Below, one piece after another: positions 1 to 10,598 of a stretch of DNA of 64,000 bases. A program made the position numbers and the translations under genes. Origin of the DNA: Cordia subcordata (Eukaryota; Streptophyta; Magnoliopsida; Boraginales; Cordiaceae); NCBI GenBank assembly GCA_028554755.1, contig JAPTOF010000011.1, forward strand, positions 4,740,501 through 4,804,500. Direction: 5' to 3'. The first letter of the stretch is position 1; each line of letters starts with the position of its first letter. The notes under the pieces were generated by a model, which worked only from the letters and a program-made list of their open reading frames with translations, was not told the origin of the DNA and searched no databases.

Positions 1-384
1 AGAAAATCTCCTCTATAAATAGGACTCTTGCATTAGTTGTATAAGGTGTGCCTTAGGAGTGTGCCTTAGGACCACGCCCCATGGGGGGTGTGGGTGAGAG
101 AGAGAGCCTGAGAGTATCGAAAGTGTCTTATATTCGTTCTAGTCCTGTTGAGGATAGAACCATTATAAGAACTCTGTGAGAGAGGCTTTAGACTTTTCTT
201 TCCGTGCAAAAAGTCATCACCTGAGTTGTAACTCCATTATTGTTGAATAGTGGAATTTATCCCAGAGGGGATCGTGGACGTAGGCAGAGGGTCGAACCAC
301 GTTTAATAGCGCATATTCTATTCTCGTTACTCGTGTTTTAATTCTGCTGTGAAAGTGTGTGTTACGCGTCCTGATTTCCCAACA
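1..384 (+). mobile_element. Copia LTR, 3' part (window-truncated)
   Basis: A TATA-like stretch (CTATAAATAG, 11-20) is followed by a leader-like region, a GTGGACGTAGGCAGAGGGTC block and a terminal TTTCCCAACA ending at 384. This order is typical of Tork/Tnt1-type Copia LTRs, with promoter, R region and LTR end. No primer binding site follows the end, so this is a 3' LTR or a solo LTR; its start and any internal region are outside the window. The family call comes from memory of LTR layout, not from a search. Confidence 0.6.
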
Positions 385-2828
385 CACTTGTACATTGTAG
401 GTTAAGAGGATTTAAGTCTTGAAAACTAATTTTCATAAAAAGCTATTGCTTAGCATGAAAACCTGTATAGTTGACCAAGTTAAGGTGATCTATACGTCTA
501 AGGCATACATGCACTCCATTAAGGGATTTACTTATCAGAACTTGGATTTAACTCTTTCGAATATAATAAAGAGGGAGAACAATAGAAATTAAATCTACAA
601 GATAAATATGCCAGGAAGCCATAACGTTGAATTCGGGTAATCATATATGGTTAACATTCGTGCAGCCCTGATATCAGATCCACTGCTGGCAATGTCTTGT
701 GAAAGCTCTAAAAAGCATCTCTCTCTTCTTGCCTCAGGTTAGATACCAAGGTCCAAGAGAAGCAGAAAAGGCGAAGGAACCATACAAAAGAAGTTTTTGA
801 ATTCTCAACAAACCTTATGCCATGGGCGAGCTTTAAGTTGAGGAAACGTTAATTCAATGAGTTTGGCTTCATGCATCTGATTTCATCTCTGGTTGGTGTC
901 CCCAAAAACTGAAATGAATGCATGAAAGTAGAATTTGAAACGATATGACTTATGACAACGGATCCGGGAAGAATAGGAATTTACTCCTCTGGATAACCTC
1001 AAGAAAGGAAGATTTTGAAGGAAATTTTTTGAACTTTGAACCCAGCAATACAAAATAATCACTTCACCACATGTTACTAATTTCAACCAGCTGATCAGCC
1101 TACTTTCCCCAGAAGGGAGGCTGCAACAAGATGGATAATTAGTGCATTAGAACTATGTATACAGACATTTTAGATACTCAGAGCAAAGCGACATTGGTAA
1201 TAAATAAATAAACCAATATCCTTTCTACAAGCTTAAGCTTTTAGATGAGGTGGTAACTCAAGAGTAACAATTGCTCAAACAGAAGCCAATCCCAATTCCA
1301 CTATAGAAGATCACTTAAACTTTGAAAACTGGGAAACATATGGCAGGCAAACATTTCAAGTCTGATCATCAGTTAGATGACCTAGAAAGATTATCTACTG
1401 AGCTGAGTATAATTCCAGATCTTTAAGCACAAATGCAGGAATTGAATTAGAGAAGCAAGGCAGAATGTTTTGCTGCCCAATCAGATGGTAAGAATAATAG
1501 TTACTCACTGTTTGAAACACATCATTTGAAACCACTTAAATATGGTCTTGCTAACAATCTCAATCCCCAACTAAGCGCAGGTATGCATTCCAAATAGCAT
1601 GTATAAATTTCCTTTGATTGCCCTAGTAATCCTAGTCCTTGTTCAACTTCTATTTTAGATTCATTAAGACGAGGAAAATTGCATAAAGACCAACCTGTTC
1701 CAGGAATAGCTCAGCCAAAATGCAGCCAACAGATCACGTCATTGCAGTAGTGTACTCTGAAGCCCCAAAGATTGATTCTGGAGCTAATGCAAAAATACCA
1801 GAATCTGCGCACTCCTGAAATCACAAAGTTTAGCTGATGAATGTCGGGATTCACCTCCAACAAACTCAAATTCTACATGTCAACATTTTGACTTGTTCAT
1901 GAATCAGAAAAAGAAATGAAAAACCATTATGCATCATGTGCAAATGATTACTTTCTAAACAGAACTGGAGGTGCAATACATTGAAAATAATGCATTTTAA
2001 TTTATCCTCTAGTCCAGTTTAAAAAGATTTTCTCACTATGATGGCAGTTCAAAGCATAATTAGGACCAAGTTATTGGACAAAAATAGGAGTGCATATAAG
2101 TTACAAAATGTAGCATTCTAATTAAGAATCATAGAAAACGAGTGCCAACATAAACGTCACACCAATGCACTAAATTGCTGCATCTTAATGTACTAAATAT
2201 TAGAAGAATCTATTGTATAGTTGCTGGAAGATATCACGTTACATCACCTATGACAGATAATAACAAGATGTCAAAACCATTTGATAACAATTTGCAAGAA
2301 TCACTATTTTCTTAAACTATATCCACATGATATAAATTTGAACAGAATATGAAAGTTCCATAATTGACTTCCACATATAAGCAATCATGTCGGAGTGAGT
2401 TGGACATGCAAATCAAACAAAAGAAGAAATTTCAAACTCAAAGTCATACATAGTTCCTGTTACCCCAGTCCAAATATTTACTTTTTGATACTAATTAGAA
2501 CAACATTCTCTTTCATAAATAGCTAAAGAAGGAACAAACTCAGCACCCATAACAAGTTACAGAGAAGGTAAAGGATCCTGCCAATAGATCCTCTCTTACT
2601 ATCACAATGGAAAACGCCAATGGGGCTGTAAGCATAATCAAGCACATCTGAAAAGCAGATGTATAACTAAACTGATAGTTTTATTAAAGAGCAGTGGCAG
2701 CTTGCAAGGGCAAATTTAAGGGAAGAAACAGCATGAACTTGCCTGCTCCATCTTTGAGCCCTCCGGAAGAACCCAAATTGACTATTGTGAGTGGTAGATT
2801 CAGTTCAATGAATTAGTGGGTGATCTTG
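385..2828. other. Non-coding region downstream of the PPR gene
   Basis: No credible coding sequence is seen on either strand; the short open frames lack codon bias or any recognisable domain. The part next to 2828 is expected to hold the 3' UTR of the minus-strand PPR gene. Transcript ends cannot be placed from sequence alone. Confidence 0.5.
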
Positions 2829-5300
2829 CTACCAGTAATCGCCACAAGAACATTCTCCTTCTCTAAAATGATGAAAACAATTTGAATCTCGTAGAATAAT
2901 ATGCCTGTGGAAAACTTTTGATATGAACTTCATAGCAATATGGCAGTCGCCACAGACTCGAAGATTCTTGAATATCCGTATAGGGGTTCCTTTCAGTACA
3001 TAGAGAAATCCAAAAGCAACAGCCAACTTCTCACTGTGATAGGCAAGACCAAGTTCCTTAGTCTCTTCATTGATGTCATGGAGTGCAAAACGCATGTCTG
3101 GCACATATCCAGCTTCTTTAATCAACATTATAATTTCATCAACCTTTGGATAAATCTCATTTGCCTTAGGATGGCTTCTATCTTCAGACATAAAAGTGTA
3201 CACTTTGCCATTGATCTCCATCCAACTATAGCCAGGCTCTTTGCCAACACCCTTTGATTTCATTAACCTTCTAATTGCAGCAGCATCTTCCCATCTGCCA
3301 GCTGCAGAATAGATATTAGACAACATAACATAGGGAACAGCATCTTGAGGTTCCAAATCAAAGAGGGCAATAGCAGCTCTCCTTGCGAGATCTACATTTC
3401 CATGTATTCGACATGCAGCAAGCAAGGCTTTCCACACAGTTGCATCAGGTTCCACATCCATTTCGTTTAGTAATTTCTCAGCCTCCTGCATGTTACCTGA
3501 GCGTGCCAATAGGTCAATCATACAGGCATAATGATCAGGACCTGGTCTTATGCTGTAAATATTAGTCATAGCATCAAAATATTGGCGCCCCCTTTCTACC
3601 AGCCCTGCATGGCTGCAAGCAAATAGTAAGCCTATGAAAGTTATGAAGTCAGGCTTTACTCCACTTGCTGTCATCTCATCATAGAATTGAAAAGACTCCT
3701 TTCCTCTACCATTTTTCGCATAACCAATTATAATAGCAGTCCAACTGATCACATTACGACTTTGCATAGAGTTGAAAACTGAAACGGCATCTTCTAGGCA
3801 CCCACAGTTTGCATACATTGCTACAAGGGAATTATCAACTGATAAGGATGCTCCATGCCCAGATTTAACATAATTTGTGTGAATTTGTTGCCCGAGTTCC
3901 AGCAAAGCCAATTCTGTGCAGGAACTTAGGACGCTAGACACAACTATCTGGTCAGGTTCAATCCCTGTACTTCTCATCTTACCAAACAACTTCAAAGCTG
4001 CTTCGTGAGAACCATTGTGGGCATAACCAGTGACCATGGAGGTCCATGAAATCACATCCTTGTCATCTATTCTGCGGAACACTTCATGAGCACAATTAAA
4101 GCTCCCCTGCTTAGCGTACATATCCACAAGAGCATTGCTTACAAGATTGTGACCTTCAAAACCTGTTTTGACCAACAGACAATGGACAGCTTTCCCAATT
4201 TTTACGTCCTTCTTCAAAGCGAGAGCATTAAGAACTGATGGAAATGTGAACTCATCCATTTCCATATCTCTATCATGCATCAATTTAAACAACAATAGTG
4301 CTTCCTCTTCAAATCCATGCCTTACATATCCAACTATCATGGAGTTCCAAGAAACCACATGATCAACATCCATCAACTCCAACACTAGCCTAGCACAACC
4401 CAAATCCCCACATTTCGCGTACATATCTATCAACGCACTCTGTACAAAGACATTAGCAACAAAACCACCACGGACAACAAAACCATGCACCTGAACCCCA
4501 AACTTAAGATCAAGTGTTGCAGCACAAGCCGTCAAAACACTTGGAAAAGTATACTGATTCGCCTCAACCCCTTCCTCTCTCATGCCCCTAAAACACTCGA
4601 TTGTTCTTTCTGCATCACCATTTAGAGAATACCCATTAATCATAGCAGTCCAAGTAACATGGTTTTTCTCACCAGGCTTCATCGTCTTAAACAGACATTC
4701 AGCTTCCATAATGCATAAACATTTTGCATACATATCAATGAGACCGGTAACAACAAATGCATTGTCATCAAAATGAGTCTTGATAACATACCCATGAATC
4801 TGTCTACCTTTTAAAAGCAAACCCATTATAGAACACAACCTAAGTAAGCTGCCTAATGTGAATTGACTAGGCCTATGCCTCTCACATTTCATTTGCCGAA
4901 ACAAGTCAAAGGCTTCACTTTCATAGCCATGTTTAGAGTACCCAGAAATGAGTGCAGACCAAGTAATTGAGCTCTTCTTCGGGTTCTCATCAAACACTTT
5001 CCTAGCTTCATTGAGCATTCCAGCATTTGCATACCCAGCAACCACTGAATTGTATGTAAATTCATCTCTTGTGGGCATTTTATCAAACAATTCTCGGGCC
5101 TCATTTACCCAGCCCGATTCAAATAATTGTTTCAAACGTTGATTGGCATCAGTAAGTGAAGATTCTACGCTTATTCTGTTATTAACTTTGCGGTGAAGTT
5201 TTTGACTCAATTTTCTATATGCATGTAGATTATAATAGGCCTTGTTCGAAAAGCTCAAGTATTTATAGTTGAATTGATAAATAAGCTTTGTAAAAACCAT
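2829..5300 (-). CDS. PLS-class pentatricopeptide repeat protein with E and DYW domains
   Basis: A single 823-aa open frame without introns, the usual form for plant PPR genes. The first 50 or so residues are rich in Lys, Arg, Tyr and Asn with almost no acidic residues, as in a mitochondrial or plastid targeting peptide. Residues of about 55-640 carry repeated blocks such as NALVDMYAKQG and VISWTSMVTGYAHNG, which are P, L and S type PPR repeats that read RNA bases. An E/E+ region follows (WKALLAACRIHGN, PGYSWMEI), then a DYW domain to the end. In that domain the deaminase signature is intact: YHSEK, then CGDCH, then CSCGDYW at the extreme C-terminus. Expected role: site-specific C-to-U editing of organelle RNA. 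From memory it most resembles Arabidopsis AT3G61170, which would fit the neighbouring genes. The start is the first Met of the frame and precedes the targeting-like segment. Confidence 0.93.
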   Translation of the reverse strand: MVFTKLIYQFNYKYLSFSNKAYYNLHAYRKLSQKLHRKVNNRISVESSLTDANQRLKQLFESGWVNEARELFDKMPTRDEFTYNSVVAGYANAGMLNEARKVFDENPKKSSITWSALISGYSKHGYESEAFDLFRQMKCERHRPSQFTLGSLLRLCSIMGLLLKGRQIHGYVIKTHFDDNAFVVTGLIDMYAKCLCIMEAECLFKTMKPGEKNHVTWTAMINGYSLNGDAERTIECFRGMREEGVEANQYTFPSVLTACAATLDLKFGVQVHGFVVRGGFVANVFVQSALIDMYAKCGDLGCARLVLELMDVDHVVSWNSMIVGYVRHGFEEEALLLFKLMHDRDMEMDEFTFPSVLNALALKKDVKIGKAVHCLLVKTGFEGHNLVSNALVDMYAKQGSFNCAHEVFRRIDDKDVISWTSMVTGYAHNGSHEAALKLFGKMRSTGIEPDQIVVSSVLSSCTELALLELGQQIHTNYVKSGHGASLSVDNSLVAMYANCGCLEDAVSVFNSMQSRNVISWTAIIIGYAKNGRGKESFQFYDEMTASGVKPDFITFIGLLFACSHAGLVERGRQYFDAMTNIYSIRPGPDHYACMIDLLARSGNMQEAEKLLNEMDVEPDATVWKALLAACRIHGNVDLARRAAIALFDLEPQDAVPYVMLSNIYSAAGRWEDAAAIRRLMKSKGVGKEPGYSWMEINGKVYTFMSEDRSHPKANEIYPKVDEIIMLIKEAGYVPDMRFALHDINEETKELGLAYHSEKLAVAFGFLYVLKGTPIRIFKNLRVCGDCHIAMKFISKVFHRHIILRDSNCFHHFREGECSCGDYW

Positions 5301-6284
5301 TTTGAAACAGCGCTTGAAATGAAAATGGCTGGAATCAACCTTTTTGTTACATTAGCTATATCTTACGTCTTGCCTGTGTCATGATATCCAACAAAGAAGA
5401 TTACTCTTAAACTTACAAGGCTCTAATACCACAACATTGAACACTAAAATCTCATAAACACATAACAGGTTTGTTTTAGATTTTTTTTTCCCCCATGAAA
5501 AAGCAGAGTCTTCTCATTGAAAAATCATCTTTTTTTTTCGACAAATATTTGAATTGGCTTTTATAAAAGAAAAGCTAAAACATTTAAAAAAGCTCAAATT
5601 GAGTTTTTTTTCAAAAGTCAGATATTTGAGCTTTTTTAAAACAATACTTTTTTTTTTAAATTATACAAAAAAAAGTATTCCTTTTAAACATTGAACTAAA
5701 TACTTCTTTCAAACACTTATCTAAATCAATCCATTTACTCATTTCTTTGTACCACTTTTTCAAAAACACAGGAAGAATAATGCGGTAGCAATCAGCTACT
5801 TCTTGTAATGTGCATTTTACCCAGTTCTTTTTCTATCCTAGTTTCTATAATTGGTGACATTTATAATATATTTTATTTTAATCATTGAATATCCCTTAAT
5901 TTGAATCGAAAATGGCATAACTTTGTTAACGAATAATTATGCAATTGCTTTTGTACCTTTTTCTTTTTTATTTTATTTTCATCTTTTTACTATTTTTATC
6001 CTTTTTCACTCTCTACCTTTTTAATCCCTTTCCAATTTCCAATACAAATATACCATACACCACACGATACAATACACACAGAAACACTACGTTTCGGCTG
6101 TGTGTTCGGATCACTAGGGTATGTAAGAGTAATTTGGTAAAAAATACAGAACAATAACTTATCCTATTAATTTTTAACAATTAAAATGTGAAAATTTATC
6201 ATAGTCATTAAAGATTAAGAACGTAAAACAGATTTAATCCTAAAAATGGTTAGGACGAGGTGGCAACACGTGACATAATTTTCA
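5301..6284. other. Upstream region of the PPR gene, with AT-rich repeat debris
   Basis: The first few hundred bases should contain the promoter and 5' UTR of the minus-strand PPR gene; I see no unambiguous TATA box. Around 5540-5720 there are long A and T runs with inverted AAAAGC/GCTTTT motifs like those inside the MITEs elsewhere in the window, so this is probably a decayed MITE. No coding sequence is seen. Confidence 0.4.
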
Positions 6285-7495
6285 GAGGGTGTTTGGTTTG
6301 GATTTTAAACTGGTCAAACTTATTTAAAATCCAATTTAAACAAGTAAATGTATTCGTTTTGATTTTTGAAAAAAGTGTTTTACTTTAAGTGACTTTAAAT
6401 AGAAAATAAAAAGTTATTTATTCCCCAGTTTATGCTTTTTATAACTTTAAGCATTTTGAATAAAATTTTGTTTAACCAAATTATTTATTATTTTATCTTT
6501 ACCTTTTTATCTTTAGAATAAATTGCATGGAACCCCCTTTTAGTTTGTTATAAGTACGCATTTACGCCCTGTGATTTCAAATTTAGCTAGTTACCCCTCC
6601 CCCCCCTCTAAGCTTTCCAAAAGTGAAGCATATTACCCCCTCCATCACTTTTTCTGTTAAATTTAACCAAGCATGTGCGCACACACCAGGCCTATGATTG
6701 GGCTTAGTTTTTTTGCTACTAAACTTGATTTTGGTACAAAAATGCCCTTTCTTTTTTTGTTTAACATTTGTAAATTTTAACCAATTATATTACAAATATA
6801 TTTGAATTTTATTTCATTACTACAAGTAAATATTTTTGTCATCAGAAAATGAAAAATAAGAACAAAAATTAACCTCCATTATCATCACGATCGCACAACC
6901 ACCGTCTCATTAATTAAATTAATTTTTAATTAATTAACTAATTATTCCACATTTCCAATTAAATAGGGTAAATAACGCCATATCCCCCTGTGGTTTATCA
7001 TAAGTGAGTTGTACCCCCTTGTGGTGGCCATAAGTGCATTGTTAGCCCTTGAATTTGAAGGGCAAATTAGTCTTTTGTATTTTCATTAGCTAAAACTAAC
7101 AGAGTTAAAAAAAAAAATGGGCGTGTATACTTCACTTTTAAGAAGAACAAAGGAGTAACTAGCTAATTTTTAAATTATAGGGGGTAAATGCACATTTATG
7201 ACAAACACAAAAGGGTTCCGTGCAATTTACCCTTATCGTTATTATTAAAATATCTTTACTTTTTTTTATCTTATACTTACCTTTTTTATCTTTATTACTA
7301 TAGAATTTTTTCATGTTCTTAATAATTATTTGACAATATAAGTTACTTTCCAACACACTTTAACCAAATATCTAAATATTTATTTTTATAATTACAACTT
7401 TTATTCAACCACATAACTACTTAAAGTTGAGGGAAAAAACTGCTAAAAGCCAAGGTACTTTAAATAGCCTGCAATAAGCCAATCCAAATGCCCTC
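6285..7495. mobile_element. TTA-type MITE (Tourist-like) carrying a nested insertion
   Basis: The left end reads GAGGGTGTTTGGTTTGG and the right end is the inverse of GAGGGCATTTGGATTGG, giving matched terminal inverted repeats. The right flank is TTA and the left flank TCA, compatible with a decayed 3-bp TTA target duplication as in PIF/Harbinger-derived Tourist elements. Removing the nested element at 6517-7233 leaves roughly 500 bp of AT-rich sequence without coding capacity. Flanks of the nested element share a TTATCTTTACC-like stretch on both sides. Confidence 0.55.
6517..7233 (+). mobile_element. Long-TIR non-autonomous element, copy 1
   Basis: The ends are inverted copies of each other over roughly 170 bp: left AAATTGCATGGAACCCCC, right the inverse of AAATTGCACGGAACCC, continuing through TTAGCTAGTTAC and AAAAGTGAAG blocks. 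A second copy in the opposite orientation lies at 41164-42008, sharing the internal blocks TACAAGTAAATATTTTTGTC and GAGACGGTGGTTGTG (in either orientation). It has no coding capacity. Compared with copy 2 it lacks about 40 bp that include a tRNA-like box B. Confidence 0.6.
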
Positions 7496-9719
7496 TTAGC
7501 ATTTTGTATATTACCTACAAGGTACAAGTCATATCGGGATAAAAAAATTTTCTTTTTTTTTTTTTAATCTTCAAATGAGGCATTGCCTAAATTATGTCAA
7601 GAAATTTAACTATACTAGAGTAACAAGAAGAGTCAAAAGAGTGGAAATGTCTAACATTGGCTAAGTTCAACCTTGTAAATGAAGGTTAGGTAACACGAAC
7701 TAGGTCGGGCCCATAAGCACGGCAACAACTTGGCCAAGTTGAAAACTTGGAAGCTCAAGTTGATCTAAGCCCAAAAAACAACTCATACCTGAACCAAAAA
7801 CCACTAGGAAAAATCACACAAGAAAAATTGGAAATAATCTTCAAGGCTAGATGACGACAACAAAAAAAAAAAAAAAAAAAGAAGAAGAAGAAAAGAAAAG
7901 CATAGACAATAAAAGAGTAAAAATTGACTTCTTGAATGAATTAATAGTAAAACACTAAAATAAAAAACATTAGAGAGGAGAATAATATAAATGGTAGGTC
8001 AATTAGAGAGCTCCAAATCTAATTTTTCAAGAACTCATGAGATTCTACTCTTACTTAAAAAACTACTTATACAAATTGAAACTGGCTAAAACTAAAATTA
8101 ATCAAATAGAACAAATAAAAGTCATAATCAATTCAACTAATGACTTCAACCACCCTCCCTTCCCCCCTCCTCTCCCAACAAAAAAAAAAAAGAGTTTCAT
8201 TAATGATTTAAGACTCGTAAATTTCCAGTGTGCTTCACTAGACATTAGCTAATTATAATATATGTGTATGTATATGCATGTGTAGTGAAGGAATGATTAG
8301 GGTTAGGGTTTTGAGTATAGGCGGTGATCGCGGTAAAGGCCAAGGTCGGTAGAGCAACTGTTATACCGGCTCATGGTGAGTGATAAAGAAGCTCTCTTCA
8401 TGCCATTATGGCTTTGTGATGTTTTATGTTAGATATTAAGTACATTGTTAATAGTTTTTGGTTTTCCATTAGACGTTTTCTTTTCTTTTCTTTTTTTGTT
8501 TTTGTTTTTTTTATAGTATTCACAAACAACCTTACTTCTTTTCTTTATATTTTTGTTGTTTTTTGAAAAAAGATATATAATGTTGGAGTTGGAAAGGGAA
8601 AAAGGAAAATCGATATTCTTATTATATGAAAGAGCTCCCAAGTACCTTTTCAACATGCCTCCTTTGCTTATGCAAACAGGCGTCATGCACTCCAACACCA
8701 AAACAATGTCACTCATTACTTTGTAAAATCATAATTTGCACCAGAGCACCATTACTTCACAGTTCTATGTTCTCATCCTCTTTGTAGCCCAAATTTGTTG
8801 CCCGGCCACCGCTTTCTCCATCATTACCACCTTATGGTTCACTCCATGTATGTCATTATTTCTTGCTTCACCGTTATTTTTATACGCGTGTGTGAACTAG
8901 TGTGTGCAATCATGCGATGGATGGGTTTTAATATTAACTTAATATTATCAAGTTTTATATATCAAACAATTTTAGAAATTATAATTTGAATTAGTTTATT
9001 ATGGTTAATATATTAATAGATATATCTTGTGTGAAAGTAGCTTGTGGTTTTCCAAATTTTACTATATGGGCTTATTCATCAAGCAAATCATATTGTAAAA
9101 ACCTTAACCAAATGTAGATTGCCAAAAAATATTGCTTGACTTAAAATACTTGAAAACATTTTTTCACTTGTTTTCTTTGTTTTTACAAATAAGTATAAGT
9201 AATCGCAAAAAAAATTATAAATGTAAAAATTAAATTGAAATATTAAAACACATTAGATAAAATTTTTACAAATAAATTAAATTTATTGTGTATGATAAGA
9301 TTTTCAATTTGTAGTAATCAAATAACTTATTCTCACCTTTAAATCTTGCGAGTCCATCATTTTATTGCATAGTAATTGAAATTAAACCATAAACTAATTA
9401 AGCAAAATGAAATATTATAATTTTGTATACCATAATTACTTATACTAGATATGTTTCATTTTCAACAATATTTGAAAAAATAAAACTAATTAAAATATGG
9501 AGTACTTTCATTTAACTTATATCGATATGATTTCAAATTGTGACCACATTATTGAGGTTAAACTACACATACAATACTTTTGACTATCAATTATGTATAT
9601 AAATCATGGGTTTTATTTTGTAAGTTTTTGTAATTATCAAGTCATTATACCAAATGTAAAACATATTCATCATGTGAAATTTAGAAAATAAATTTTGAAT
9701 TTAACATTCATCAAATGCA

Positions 9720-9753
<34 letters not shown>

Positions 9754-10352
9754 TATCAAAATATAAACCATTTAATGATAACAAAGAACACATTTAAGTA
9801 GTAAAGTGGAAATAATCAATAACAAAATAGCGAAGTAACATTGTCTAATTGGATTTAGGAAAAAAAAGACTATTGTGAACCACATAATGTAATTGGTAAA
9901 TAGTTGAAAAGTAGTGTGATAGCAGACTTAGATTTTTATCTGATTTTAGTTATCAACGATCATTTGTTGTTGTTTACTTAAGATTATTTTACAATAGGAC
10001 TATCGTGCATTTTAGTGAATATACATAACACACAAACTTCTGCATGGTATTCGATGCTTCAACGACAAAAGTCCATAACTAATCGAACTTTTTTTCATTT
10101 TTCATAGTCTCACTTTGCATTGTCTTTTTCCCCTTGTTTGATTCAATTGCACATTCTAGATTACTACTACAAATTATTTCTTTATCTATCTCTTTCACAT
10201 GGCATATCTTCCAAATAATGGCATTCTGGACACCTTTAACAACAATGACTTCATCTTCCACCATTGTACCACCTATTTGTCCGAACAACTTCCATCACTT
10301 CTTTTGCCACTGTGTCATCCCTAACGAGGAACCTCATCATGTCTTCTTATTA
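7496..10352. other. AT-rich intergenic sequence, no gene seen
   Basis: Contains an A-rich and GAA-rich run near 7861-7900, polypyrimidine/homopolymer stretches near 8460-8580 and a TA microsatellite at 9723-9752. Short open frames show no domain. The minus-strand frame near 10079-10350 has a coding-like look (few stops) and may be a fragment of an element gag region, but I cannot identify it. Confidence 0.4.
9723..9752. repeat. (TA)n microsatellite
   Basis: Uninterrupted TA dinucleotides over about 30 bp in non-coding DNA. Confidence 0.9.
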
Positions 10353-10524
10353 ACAAGAGAGTCCTAAAGACTTATGCTATCTCAGGCTATAGATAATCTT
10401 TAATCAAGATCATGATTTATTCTTCACTTGATCAGATTGTATTACCTTTGTACTTATCATTTCACATTGTTGTATTCTTTATAAATGTACAAAATAGATG
10501 TTGATAAATAATATACACACGATT
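10353..10524 (+). mobile_element. Probable 5' LTR of Copia element 1 (start uncertain)
   Basis: The sequence immediately before the primer binding site has a Copia-LTR look: a TTGTATTCTTTATAAATG promoter-like stretch and an AATAATATACACA end. No matching 3' LTR is present, so the left boundary is a guess. Confidence 0.35.
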
Positions 10525-10530
10525 CCTTTA

Positions 10531-10543
10531 TGGTATCACAACC
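10531..10543 (+). other. Primer binding site of Copia element 1
   Basis: TGGTATCACAACC closely resembles the plant Copia primer site TGGTATCAGAGCC, complementary to the 3' end of initiator tRNA-Met. It lies about 60 bp upstream of the gag start, as expected. Confidence 0.6.
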
Positions 10544-10598
10544 TCAACACTTCTATAAGTAAAAGATCCTCTTTTTTCTTCTTCCTTTTGCCCTTCCT

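Noticed and set aside
1..384. Pairing this LTR with the LTRs of Copia element 3
   Set aside because: Both end in TTTCCCAACA but the rest of the sequences do not match, so they are different families.
2940..5142. Several plus-strand open frames of 60-105 aa opposite the PPR gene
   Set aside because: They are antisense to a well-conserved coding sequence and show no domain; they follow from its codon composition.
8301..8320. GGGTTAGGGTTTTG, telomere-like repeat
   Set aside because: Only about two units; too short to be an interstitial telomeric array.
10079..10288. Minus-strand 69-aa frame with coding-like composition
   Set aside because: Possibly an element gag fragment, but no motif was clear enough to name it.
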